Origin: Brienomyrus brachyistius | Taxonomy: Eukaryota > Chordata > Actinopteri > Osteoglossiformes > Mormyridae | Direction: 5' to 3' | Length of the DNA stretch: 64,000 nt | Assembly: GCF_023856365.1 (NCBI RefSeq) | Contig: NC_064550.1 | Location: 18,911,629-18,975,628, forward strand | In this document: positions 1-11,400 of the stretch, piece after piece | Position numbering within the stretch: the first letter of the stretch is position 1 | How the letters are laid out: the number at the start of each line of letters is the position of its first letter | The notes under the pieces: generated by a model | Database searches by the model: none | What the model saw: the letters and a program-made list of their open reading frames with translations, nothing else | Told to the model about the DNA's origin: nothing | Program-made: the position numbers and the translations under genes

Positions 1-109
1 CTGTTCGGGAGGCTCCTCCTACTGTCCACCACAGCTACATGTGGGGGGGGGTCCCTCAGCTACACTGGTTAGCAGTTCAGTCTCGTATCAAATTCAAAAT
101 ATTGCTTCT

Positions 110-215
110 ATTTTATTTTATTTTATTCACCTTTATTTAACCAGGCAAGACAGATTAAGAACATGTTTCTTATTTACAACTGTGGCCTGGAAAGGGCAAA
201 GCCTTTAAAAAAATT
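110..215 (+). repeat. short retro-insertion inside the L2 LINE
   Basis: The segment reading tcacctttatttaaccaggcaagacag...ttacaactgtggcctgg is a dispersed sequence common in fish genomes. It splits the LINE frame. The LINE sequence aaattcaaaatattgcttct on the left recurs as aaatttaaaatattatttct on the right, consistent with a long target-site duplication. The family name was not determined. Confidence 0.45.
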
Positions 216-256
216 TAAAATATTATTTCTCATTCTCAAAGTTCTGCATAACCTCA

Positions 257-580
257 CTCCCTCAGTGAACTACTGACTCCCAACTCACCCTCACACCCCC
301 TCAGTGAACTACTGACTCCCAACTCACCCTCTCACCCCCTCAGTGAACTACTGACTCCCTACTCACCCTCTCACCCCCTCAGTGAACTACTGACTCCCTA
401 CTCACCCTCGCACTCCCTCAGTGAACTACTGACTCCCAACTCACCCTCTCACCCCCTCAGTGAACTACTGACTCCCAACTCACCCTCTCACCCCCTCAGT
501 GAACTACTGACTCCCAACTCGCCCTCGCACCCCCTCAGTGAACTACTGACTCCCTACTCACCCTCTCACCCCCTCAGATC
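257..580. repeat. 39-bp minisatellite, eight copies, inside L2 tail
   Basis: The core cagtgaactactgactccc recurs at about 262, 301, 340, 379, 418, 457, 496 and 535, always 39 bases apart. Copies differ at a few positions (aactcacc/tactcacc; tctca/tcgca). The first copy continues the LINE reading frame (LTPSVNY), so the array grew from LINE coding sequence. Confidence 0.9.
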
Positions 581-680
581 TTCTAATTCCCTCCATCCTC
601 TAAAGCAACCTTGGGATTGTGAAAGGAGCTATGTAAATGTAACCTATTATTATCATTGATATTATCATTATTATTATTAA

Positions 681-2967
681 TCAATGTAGGACGGACAAGT
701 GCTCAGAAAACGAAATGCAGTTTGGCACCTAGTGCAGATTTATGCAAAAGTGCCATGAACAGCTGTACATGTGATAAATCAACAGCTACAATTGCATCTC
801 TATACTTTTTCTTCTTTGCGAAAAATGTCCTTAAGTCCTCAGATAGATCACTTTGTTGTGCTGCTACCTCACACTGTTTAACAATCCTTCTTCCTCTTTT
901 TTCTTTAAATTTACAGTCACTATGATCAGCCTTTGCTACCAGTAAGTAGTGAATTGCGAAATATATGAGCCAGCAGTTCATTTGCTTTGACTGCTTGTGG
1001 TTATTTGGGGGTGGCAGTTAGGAAGAATCTCGGGTTATGTTATGTACATTTACAGAATACACCAGGATTGTTGAAAGAGTTTTCAAGTCCCATCCCAAAG
1101 TACTGCCCAGTTGGTTTGGCACTTTAGGTACTGGAAATTTTGATACTGGTAATTCTCTGGAAGTCAATGGAAAAAGGAGAGTACTGAACCAAAAGTATGG
1201 TATCTGGTGTGGTGGGAAAGTGCCCACAGTTTCATAAATGAGGTTCCATGAGTCCTGTGCAACCTATGGCCTTACAGAATTAAGCGTCTTGTTAAGAAAC
1301 CACTGCACTGACCACAGGACTTGAATCAGCTCCTTCCAGTCACATTCGCAGCAACTTAAACCATTGTGTCAAACACAGGGTTGCCAAGTTGGGCAGCTGG
1401 CTGGCATGAGATTTTTAAAGCGAAACAAACCCACACACATTTACATGTATGTAACAGTTGTATTCCCTTGTAAATAGTCCGTAGCATTTTGCAAACTACC
1501 CCAATGCTTTTGATGTAGCTAATATAGAATGATATAGAGTTGCCGTTATATTTCTTGCATGAGAGTCTGAAAGCATGAGTGACGCCGGATGTGTTGCAGC
1601 TGGCAACCCTGCAAAGATCACTTCCAAGAGGGATAAAAGCACAACAACAATGTTGTCATATGAGTCCAGTGAACACACACTAAGTTTAATTATTTAGCTT
1701 GTAATGAAGACATTGAGTTTTTAAGACTGAATTCATAGTGAACAATCACATATACGTGCAACAACTATTGCAAGGAGTTTTTTTAGTTTACAAAAAAAGG
1801 AATTAATATACAGAAATCTGGCCAGCAAAATCGATACACACCAACAAAGACGGTGGGGGTGGGACGGAATTCCCACGTTGGTGTCCGGCGCGTAGCAGCA
1901 CTACACACATTGGAGCTGGCTGGCGGAATGTCGTCCCACTCGTTGACTTCTGTGTAAAGCCATTTGATATTGGTGGGAGCCGGACACAATACTGCACTGA
2001 TCCAGAGCCAGAGTCGCTCACTGGGTGAAGCCACTTGGATATACAGTCCAAAGCTCTACAGTGGTGCTGGAGGCAACTGATCTTAGAGAAGTAGACGTTC
2101 GTGACTCGGGCAACAGAGCATGCCAGTGACACAGTGCCGGAAAAAACTGAGGCATCGTGTCGTTCAAAACAATCTGTACATTGTAGACGGGCCTTTCACC
2201 GTCCTCATAATCAGGAACACCTCTGCAGTGATGATGCTGTTTAATCAACATGTTGATATGCCACATCACTGCAGAAGATGGATTATCAATAATTTTTTTT
2301 TCCCCAAATAATTAACTTCCATTTTTATTAACATTTCAGACACACCATTTCTGCGTCTGCCAAAAAAAAAAAAAATGCTGATGATTTTTTTTTGGAAACT
2401 GTTGCACAATAAGAGCAAATTCAAATCCAAAAGAGTCTCATTTGTATTTTCGTTCAGTGACCATTATTTACCAGTGGGCATCTTCTAACAACTTATTTGG
2501 GTCAGTTATAGGGAGGGGTCTGGTGCACCTTCAAGGGAGCATAAGGCTGGGCGGGCTCTAAAAAATGTAATTATGACTCAGCGTCCAATCACACTTGGTT
2601 ACAGATAGAGGAACTTGAAGGTCACTTTGGGTGTAGGGTGTTTGCGTTTGCAAGACAACTGCAAGATCTGACTCAGAAACACTTCAATCGCCAGGCATGT
2701 CAAGCATGTTAAAAATAGATTGAACAATGTCAGGTGCACCATTAATCCAGGTAGTCAGTGGTATTTAGGAGGACAGAGACCACACCAGCTTGTGTTAAGG
2801 TGGTGTGTCATTTTCTGCTGGAAAAAAATATATAACTATGCACCATAATTTGTAGTAAAGCTGCTGGTCAGCACCACAGAGAACTCGGCAAACTGAAAAC
2901 GTAAGTGAAATGTAAAGAGTTCGAACAATTTAACTCACTAACACATGCATGACAACCATGTTATTAT
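681..2967. other. no gene recognised
   Basis: Mixed AT-rich sequence with T and A runs (for example near 2290 and 2370). The open frames are under 110 codons, overlap on both strands and show no family signature. Confidence 0.5.
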
Positions 2968-2975
2968 GTCATAAT

Positions 2976-3412
2976 TAGAGATGCCAGGATTTTATTGGTC
3001 AACTATCGGAATCAGCTGATACAACAACAATTGGCCGATGGGTAAAAATGAGCCGATATTTCCGGCCCATAATTCCATTGAAGCTGGCGACTCGTCTTAC
3101 TTTGCACATCAATGTACTAAAAATAACTAGAATAATGTCTGCTGAGTCTCATTATTTTAACATCGTTAAATTTTGTCCGACACTAGTACCCTGGGACTGT
3201 TCTTATATGAAAGAGTTGTTGTTTTCTTACGAAAAAATTAATGCTATTTCATATTTTTGGAATGTAATTAGTTATTATTCTATTTATTTTTGTGTGGAGT
3301 GTCCCTTTAAACTTACTTAAGCAGAACCTCCCAAACAATCGGTATTGAAGTCAATTTTTGAAATAATCGGCTGTCGGTATTGGCCAGAGACTTCCTTACC
3401 GGTGCTTCACTA
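2976..3412. mobile_element. non-autonomous hAT element (437 bp)
   Basis: The ends TAGAGATGCCAGGAT and ...CCGGTGCTTCACTA are imperfect inverted repeats of the common hAT terminus TAGAGATGCACCGAT. Inside the termini, repeats of ATCGG/CCGAT occur on both sides (tatcggaatcagctgat; cggctgtcggtattggcc). Flanking 8-mers gtcataat (2968-2975) and ctcataag (3413-3420) match at six of eight bases, fitting a decayed 8-bp duplication. No transposase frame is present. Confidence 0.65.
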
Positions 3413-3500
3413 CTCATAAGACAACAAGCACTGGATCGGCCACACATCACACATATAGTACATGCATATATACATGTTATACCCACCCACCCACACACAC

Positions 3501-3816
3501 CAGGGACGGATTATGGGTTGTGTGGGCCCCTGGGCAAAACGTTCGCGAGGGGCCCCCTCCCGCCCCCCACCACCACCAGCACCACCACCACAACCACCAC
3601 AATTCACGGGCCCTTGGCAGCCAAACGCCCTTCCTATAGGGTCAGGGGCCCTTGTAGGCAGAGGATCAAAGAATGTAGGCCCTCTAAAATAGACAAACGA
3701 AAATACATTGTTAATAAGCGTTGCAAATTGTTTTGGGCTAGGGGCCCCACGGGCCCCCTGCACCCCAAGGGCCCCTGGGCAGCGGCCCCGCTGGCCCGGT
3801 CCGAAATCCGTCCCTG
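3501..3816. mobile_element. non-autonomous hAT element (316 bp), GGCCCC-rich
   Basis: Perfect 12-bp inverted termini CAGGGACGGATT / AATCCGTCCCTG. The 8-mer acacacac stands on each side (3493-3500 and 3817-3824); this lies in a CA-rich tract, so it is weaker evidence than usual. The interior is rich in GGGCCCC blocks near both ends, also in inverted arrangement. The long frames here are translations of this repeat. Confidence 0.75.
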
Positions 3817-4084
3817 ACACACACATACACACACACACAAACACACAAAATAGGTATAAAAAATGTGTGCGTACAGTATAAATATATTTGCATGTATTAG
3901 GTCAACATGTAAGGTATAAGACATAGAGTATGTTTCCCTACACACTATGTTTATATGTGTATTAAGGAACGAGTGTGATAAAAGGCACAAAGAAAGATGT
4001 AGAATTCTTAGAATTCTTAAACCGATGAAAATACAGACAGATTGCACAATATTCGTAGATGGGGAGGAGCCACCCTGGTATTTG

Positions 4085-4325
4085 GTTAGGTGTGTTATGA
4101 TCGCCGATCAGCGAGCAGGCAGGATACGAGGTTTTATTGGGAGGAACACATGGCAGACAGTGACGAACATTAATGACAGACCTGGGGAAAGTGACTTGAA
4201 CGTGGACTGAAAGACAAGCCAAAAATGACAGGAAACAGGTGATCAGAATCGGGGCAGCGCACGCGGTTAATGAGGTGGTGTGGCACACATGAGGATCGGA
4301 CGAGCAGGTCATGGCAGGTGGCAGT
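4085..4325. repeat. unclassified dispersed repeat (related to 37126-37402)
   Basis: Shares ordered blocks with the copy near 37.1 kb: gatcgcc near the start, aaca(t/t)caatgacagac, acaggaaaca, and gtggcacacacgaggatcgga near the end. The two copies are strongly diverged. I do not recognise a coding product or class. Confidence 0.4.
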
Positions 4326-5704
4326 TGCAGATTATTTTCATGGGTGGGGCAATGGTAAAATGAGGGGAACAATCGAAGAAGGAAGGGGAGGGCTGTCACC
4401 GGCTTTCAGCTATGCGTGTTTATTTACTGGCACCTGGGGTGGGGTTACACCCAGCAACTAACCTGGCTTCATCACGGTTACAGGGCACATCAAATGTTCA
4501 GAGGTTTCCTTAGGACCTCACACACTGGCAATTTGCCTGTATTCAGCCCAACAGATTACATGAAAAATATGGAAACTGACTTATTAATGCTCAGCTTGTC
4601 CATGCTGAGGCATTTTGCTAGCAAATATACGTCTAAATGTCACTGCCGTAATGATGGAATTGGCCTCCTGTTAATGGCCAGCCAAATTATACTGTTCGGC
4701 GTTACTCTGCAATAATCCGACATATTAGCTATAACGTTATTCTTACAATCTTTACCGAATTGCTGAAATACGCGTTGAATGGCAGTCAGCCAAATCTCAC
4801 CTCTGAGCAATGGATTGTAGATCAATAATTGATAAAAAAAAAAATTAAAGATGTTAAAAAAACACCCCAAGAGAATTCATGAAACAGAAAACTCAGCCGG
4901 ACGCAAAGGTCACGCCAAGGCTAGAGAGAGATCTCGGCCTCAACCTGTCCTTGAAATTTGATGCAAGAGGTTGCTTTCTTTCCTACCTTGCACTAGTAGG
5001 ATGTCAGGGTTACATCTCTTGCTGAACTAGACCCTCTTCACATCTGAACATTCCAAAGAGGGTGTGCCTAGGTGCAGGTTTTTGAAGACGTGAGTTTATT
5101 TATCAGCAAGAATAACAATGGAAATAAGTGTCTTAAACTTTATTGTGGCATCCTTGTCAATACTTGACCCACAGGGACTGATTACACCATTGCACCTTAT
5201 TTTGCATGCAAAGACCAGAGATGTGCAACACAGAGCAAATGTGTGGTGCATGAATAAGGAGAGAATATAAAGCATATGTGTCAATTAAGCATGAGTCTTA
5301 CATGCTTAACAGTCTACTTGCCTGAGGGTAGAAGTTTCTGAGCTGAAGCGCTTTCCGTATCTCTGCCCTTTTGATGTGAATGCTTCATTTTGAGAATCAA
5401 TTCAAACATTAAAATGTAGGTTTTTACTTGATAATTTAAATGTTTGTCTTTGTTGTAGTGAGCAGTGGGGCATACTCCGCAGAGACTTTTACATGGCCAG
5501 AGTTAGAGTCTAGACTTGGATTAACTAACCCAGTGTCAAATGGTAAAATGAAGGTTGTTTTCAACTCAGTAAGTTTGTGTCTGTGCTCGTTAGTATGAAA
5601 AGGGTGGGGTCGCCATTGCAAAAAGAGATAAACTAAGAAGGTAGGAGGTATGTTTTCAACAAACTTAATCGTCAGAAACCCATGTCAACCCCAATGGCAA
5701 ATTT
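4326..5704. other. no gene recognised
   Basis: AT-rich sequence with short A runs (for example 4832-4862). Nothing beyond small chance frames was seen. Confidence 0.5.
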
Positions 5705-5724
5705 ATTCTGCTGCTGGTAAAGGG

Positions 5725-5841
5725 ACATCAAGGTAATCAAGGGGTAATCAGGGGTCATCAAGGGGCAATCAAGGGGTCATCAAGGGGACATCAAGGGGTC
5801 ATCAAGGGGCCATCAAGGGGTCATCAAGGGGACATCAAGGG
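5725..5841. repeat. irregular 11-12 bp minisatellite (tcatcaagggg)
   Basis: About ten units of (t/a)catcaagggg with slippage variants (taatcaagggg, caatcaagggg, gacatcaagggg). Simple tandem array without coding potential. Confidence 0.8.
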
Positions 5842-5849
5842 ACTAGCAC

Positions 5850-6975
5850 CATAAAAACATAAAATTTAATTTGTGTCGGATTGCAAAGAAATTCAGAGTA
5901 TTGCCATTCCCAAATAGCTTTTAGTTAGTTTATACATAAGTTTTCGGTGAAGTCCGCTCAGAAAATGCTGCCCTAATCAATTAGCTATCTTGACCTTGCC
6001 ACTAGACGGCAATGCTTCTGCCCTACTATGCGCTAACAACTCAGCTACGATTGAAATGTCGAACACCTTCATTAATACTTTTCATTTTGCTGCACCTTTA
6101 GCCAGCCAGTTACAAAATGTGGGAGTGCCATCCAGGCAGGTGAACACTTGCATTTTTCCAATGTGAGTGTGGTAAGTTGTCAGGTAGCCTACATCAATAT
6201 ATTTAGTTGGAAATTAGTCGAGTGTGTAACCCATAGGCACTTCCCCATTCACTGGTTCGCGATGCTGCTCTTCAAAGTGCTCTCTATGTGTGAACTAGCT
6301 ACTATTGATGATTTCATCAAAAACATCAAGTTCTGTTAAACATGTACAACCGCAGTAAAAATATGCTATTCTATGAATAAGTTAATTCAGATTTTTTTTT
6401 TTTAGAATACATAGTACACCAATTTGTCACAATAGCCTGGAAATACCAAAATAATACTGCCTTACCTACTTCCATACTTATCTAGGTTTGGAAAACTCCA
6501 AAATCAAATTCTACAGTTTTCCTTACTGCGCAGAAACATTGTATGCTGGGTTTAAGCTGAAAGCCTGCATTTACAGTGTATCAGCCTAGATCCCATTTAT
6601 AACTGAGCTACGCGAACCTGGGAATTCAGCCTCAAGAAACCTTGTTAAGCCAGTAAACCTGCATTGTTTTACACCCCTCAAGCCATGAAGTACTACCAGG
6701 CAGGGCCACCCGCCCACGAGGGGGCAGAAAGAGGAAGAATTTCAGGGGCATAGACATTACTGAGTACGAAAACGGAACGATTGATTTGTCAATTACTTTT
6801 GTCAGGGTTGGGCTGACACTGAATATCAGGATCTTTGTACTGGACCGAATTGGATCAAAAGGAAAATCAGTGTAATCACCGATCCCTACTGCCCTCTGCT
6901 GGACAGGGGGGGTTATTTTGCTGTACATGTGCGCCAAGCCCAGCCGTCTGCATCCACAAGAGTTTGCGCACGGAC
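5850..6975. other. no gene recognised
   Basis: No family-like frame, splice-linked exon pair or structured repeat was identified. Confidence 0.45.
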
Positions 6976-6981
6976 CATAAC

Positions 6982-7082
6982 AATCCATCCATCCATTTTC
7001 CAAACCGCTTATCCTACTGGGTCGCGGGGAGTCCGGAGCCTATCCCGGAAGCTATGGGCACGAGGCGGAACATAACTACACA
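6982..7082 (-). repeat. truncated DANA-like SINE, 3' part only
   Basis: Reads catccatccattttccaaaccgcttatcctactgggtcgcgg...cctatcccggaagc, the reversed 3' end of the SINE family that is complete at 44091-44444. It stops about 100 bases in, so the tRNA-like head is missing. Confidence 0.75.
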
Positions 7083-7588
7083 CGGAAAAGTGAAGCATGG
7101 ACTATAAGCTTCAGATTGGTAGGTAGTTTAAAATGTGTGTCCAACTACACTTACCTGTATGTTACATTTCACTGTCTGAACATAACATATTAAAGTGTCA
7201 TCGTATGTATTTTGGGGTAGGATTAGCCTCGCGTCATTTGCTTCGGGTGATCTTTTAGCTCAGGGAAGTTTGTGAAACGTTTTATTACTTTTTAGGATTT
7301 GAACCCCATTCCTGCTCTAGTTTCCCCCACAAAAGAAAAGACATGTAAAATGATGGAATTAGGCAAGGTGCTGCCCGTAACACCTTGTCTTTGTAAAATA
7401 ATTTTGCATGATGTCATCATTTGCGGTTTGTATCAGTGGCTTAATTGAGTTCATATGCCGAGAAGTGAAAACCTGACACCTTCTTGAAATCACTGGTCAC
7501 CAGTTATGATACGAACATGTTAGTGTGGTTGTATTGAAGCTGTTCAGTTTTAAGTCAAAGGGGAATATTATGGCACCGCCTTTTACTC

Positions 7589-7730
7589 CACGTGGGCGGC
7601 GTTTTTTCATATAACTGCCCATGTCTACGAAGCTCAGTTCCAACTCACAACTCACCGGGTTTTCCCCGAAAGAGAAAACGAGACACGAGAAGAACTGGCG
7701 GTGGACGGCTTCTAATTGTCAAATAAATAA
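7589..7730 (+). promoter_or_regulatory. probable il18-like promoter and non-coding first exon
   Basis: A TATA-like ATATAA lies at 7609-7614, a CACGTG E-box at 7589-7594, and GAAAGAGAAAAC at 7668-7679 is a perfect GAAANNGAAA ISRE/IRF core. A strong donor, GTAAGT, stands at 7731. A 5' UTR exon of about 90 bases starting near 7640 and spliced over a 656-base intron to 8387 would fit. The motifs are seen; the transcript start and their use are inferred. Confidence 0.4.
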
Positions 7731-8386
7731 GTAAGTATTTTTGTATCTTATTTTTGCACGTTGCTTCCCAGAATCGCTGGAACGACAACTGATGATATTC
7801 ACACACGTTGTCACTATTGGATGCAAAATTATAATATATATCAGCATGCAACACAAATGAATCACTTATCCATCTTTGTGTAGACGCTGCTGCACGGTTT
7901 TTGCGATCTCAATAGAGCAAATCGCCAATCCCGTGTTTGGTCGCGGTTTCACGTTCACTTGCGTTGAATGATGCATTTTGAATAGTATCTCGAATTGTTA
8001 TTATAAATGATTAAACTCTTTACGACTTTACAAAGCTGAGAGTGGTGATGTTGAAAGAAGCACGCTACTATGATACTTAAGATAACAGTACTTAAGGTAT
8101 GTTCCAGCCTAAGATGTTTTTATTAAAACTGCATGTTCTTATACATGCTCTTCACGTCAGAACAAAACTAATTTAGCGCCGATCATAGATTTAATGTAAA
8201 TTAAAGATCCAATTAAAGGAAATCATACATACTCGCGCAAAGTACTGCAATCTACAACCTTCGCCGTAATATTTAATCTGCAATCTTTAGTGTTGACATT
8301 TTATGTGTCTCAAAATGATTTAATCATAATGTGATTTCTAGCAATTGATGGGTATGTCATCGTCTGTTTTCTTTGATTATACACAG

Positions 8387-8468
8387 GACCGGTCAACGTT
8401 TGAAAAGATGGACCACACCTTTCAGCTTGATAGGACCTTTGAATTAATGGATGGAACTTGTTTCCAGG
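8387..8468 (+). CDS. il18: il18-like exon with start codon (coding part 8408-8468)
   Basis: The acceptor is a pyrimidine-rich tract ending in tacacag at 8386, and the donor is GTAAGG at 8469. The 21 bases before the ATG are open in frame, but the predicted upstream exon ends in TAA in that same frame, so translation most likely starts at 8408. The exon encodes residues 1-20 plus one base of the Glu21 codon. This N-terminal stretch belongs to the propeptide. Confidence 0.7.
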
Positions 8469-11400
8469 GTAAGGCACACGGTGGTGTTCCGATGGTCTTC
8501 ACACCCGTTATGAATTTGGAAAAATACGTAAAATGAAAAGGGTTGAAAAATACTGCCTCAGAGTATCATGAAATATTCCTATTAATAATCTTCCAGAAAG
8601 TGACGTTTTGTGGTATGTTGTGAGCTTAAGCCGCGAAGGTCATGTGACATATTTCCTCTTTAGTCCATAAAATGATTTTAAAACAGCAAAGTGGTCTGCA
8701 TGTAATTCACTGTTTGTATGTCTAACGAGGTCAGCGCGACAGCGCTGTTTGAGCAAACAAATTTAGTTGTCTGACACAGACATTTGCTGGGAAAAAAACA
8801 CAATTTAACATTAGAATATATACAAACGAGTAGTATTAAAGTACAATTAAATACAATAATTGGTGGTTAAAGGGGGTGTTCCTCAAAGCAAGGTTTCTCA
8901 GTTAGCTGAACTAGCTTAGGTTAAAGGTGATTGTCCAAGAGAAACACAAGGCTTTTATCTTAAATTAACCCAGCTTACTGAGAAATCCTGCTTCGGGGAA
9001 CATCCCCAAATTCTCCAAAAAGTTACCGATGTCTTGTTGGACGGCTACAAAAACATTAAGCTTTTTCCTTTGTCCCACACTGCTATATGTGCCATTGTGG
9101 GCTGTGATTTCCTTCCAAAACAAACAGAGAATTCCTGTTAGACCACTCTGAGCAGAATCAGGCTGGCAAAGATAAGTAGCCCCTGTTGACACTTTGGCAC
9201 AAAATATAATCACAATCCTTTTGAGAAGGATTTTTTTCCCCTTAAGGAACACAGAAGTTCTCTCCCACTCATCGCAATTTTTCTCCTCCCTGACCTGCAG
9301 AAATGTACGAATGCGACGGTTTCACCTATTCAGAGAACACCCTGAAGCTCATTCAGAATACCAAGCACCAGTACATGTGTCTGGATGGAACGCACCTGGT
9401 CTATCAAGCCAGAACAAGGAGCAGAACCAGAGATGGTAAGGAGATTGTACATGAAATTTAAGCTCTGACTGCTGGTAATGTAGCTACACCCCTCCAAGGA
9501 ACTGATGTTGCATATTTCTCACTGACTATAGACTAGAATAAACGCTTTTGATTTTAGGGGAATACTGCTGCAAAAGCATCTTTCACTGCAAAAATCACTC
9601 TTTATAATTCTCTGATGTGGTGATTTTCTGCCATGTTAATTTATCTTCTCTGATACTTAATTGTGTTAACGATCCGAATGTATCCAATGGTTTCCAATGT
9701 TACAGATTTAGCAAAAAAAAAAAAAAAACAAATATTAATTTTGCTTTCATGCAGTCTTAAGTGTAATAGCTATGTACAGGTGCTCCTTAACTTACGATGA
9801 GGTTACGTTCTGATGAAGTGGAAAATATGAATATGATATGATAAGTAAATACCTAGTGTCTTTGAATAAGTAAATAATTAGTGTGACTGATCAAATATCA
9901 GTAATTGAAAAGTAAATAAATTATTATTTAAGGAAACTTTATTTGGCTAAATACAGAAAAAAACACAGTAAAATACATTGGCAAACACTGTATTAGATGT
10001 TTACACTCGTGATCGTAACAGAGAGTTACGTGGATGCTGCCATCACCCGGCATCAGGAGAAAGCATCGCACAGCGTATCGCTGGACAGGGAACCAATCGG
10101 AATTCAAAGCTGAGTACTGGATGTGCATCGCTATCGCACAATCGTAAAGTCGAAATATTGTAAGTCGAACCACCGCAAAGCGAGGAGCGTCTGCATAGCA
10201 GCCTAACAATACTGCTCCAGGCCGGCACAGCCATACGGTTCCTACGCACTCTCCATTTTAACATTCCATACATTCGGGTAAAAGTTGCCGTCCCTGGGGG
10301 AGACGGAGGTTGGCATCGGCAGTTTGCCCATCTCGCCCTTGCCAGGATCTGCCACTAAACGGCAGGGCTTCTGCCCCCCATGTGGCTGACTACTCTCCCA
10401 CGTCTGAAATGTCGAACAGCCTCATATATACCATCCGTGTACATCTGAGGTCCTTCTCCAGCCAGTTACAACACTTGGGATTGGCAGGCCGAGCAGGGGA
10501 CAACTTGTACTTCCCTATTGTAAGTTTGTTACATCATGCAGCCTGCATCAAAATTTCTTGTTCTTACTATGTATTGGAACCCTATAGTGACTAAGTTGGT
10601 AGAAAAAACAACTTGCACTTCCAGGACTGAGTCCTATCTACATTGAGTGTGACCAAGGGGCAGCGTCTGGCTCAGTGAGCTAAGCCCGTGTTCCTGTGAT
10701 CACAAGGTCACTGGTTCAAACCCAGCCTCAGCACATCTGCCAGACCCTTAACCGTGTACATCTGCTATGGGTGTTAAATGTGCTTTTCCACACCTACCCT
10801 GGGGTCAAATTGACCCCAAAGGCACATGTCGGGTGACGTCTCACAGTAATATAATCATCGTGGTGGAGTGTAAGAGATAAATGAAACTGACCTGGCTGTT
10901 TCTTTTTTTTTTTTTTTTTTAAGCAGACTGCAGATTCATCCTTCACACATATAAGGGCAGCACCTCAGATAACGGGCGACCAGTCATGCTACAGATCCGG
11001 CTTGAAGAAAGAAGCTTCACTGTGTGCTGTGGACAGCAGGAAAAGAGCGTGTATGTTAGACAGGTAAGCTGTTCAGCAGATGTTCAGAATGGTTTTTTAA
11101 GCAGGTTACAACTGTAATATAGGTTGACAGCTATTGATATACAAGGGTATTTAAAGTCAGAGCTATAGCAAACGGTACATTGAGGAAGGACCAGAGATCA
11201 TTATCAGAATTCTATGCATAATAGCACCAAATATCAAAGTGTAACGTTCCCCAAGTCAACAACTGACGAGTCAGCCTTGGTGGGAAAGGCTAGGCGGTGA
11301 AAAAAGGGAAGTTTCAGTCACCCATAAAGGGGTAAGGGACTGCACTCAGAAATAGGACTTCTCCAGAAGTAGGACTTCTCCAGAAATAGGATGATTATTA

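Larger units (their letters stand above)
1..680 (+). repeat. L2-clade LINE 3' end, interrupted and expanded
   Basis: Bases 61-114 translate as LHWLAVQSRIKFKILLLF, the well-known C-terminal block (LHWLPV..RI.FKIL) of L2/Rex-type LINE ORF2. The frame resumes near 216 as FKILFLILKVLHNLTPS after an inserted segment. A minisatellite then replaces most of the tail, and the element ends with gtgaaaggagctatgtaaatg followed by ATT-type repeats (640-680), a typical L2 end. The window cuts off the 5' side. Confidence 0.7.

Noticed and set aside
3380..3844. Overlapping ~145-codon frames on both strands
   Set aside because: They read through a hAT element rich in GGGCCCC and a CA microsatellite.
10668..10740. 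Possible tRNA gene
   Set aside because: A and B boxes are present, but the arms do not pair and a SINE body follows.
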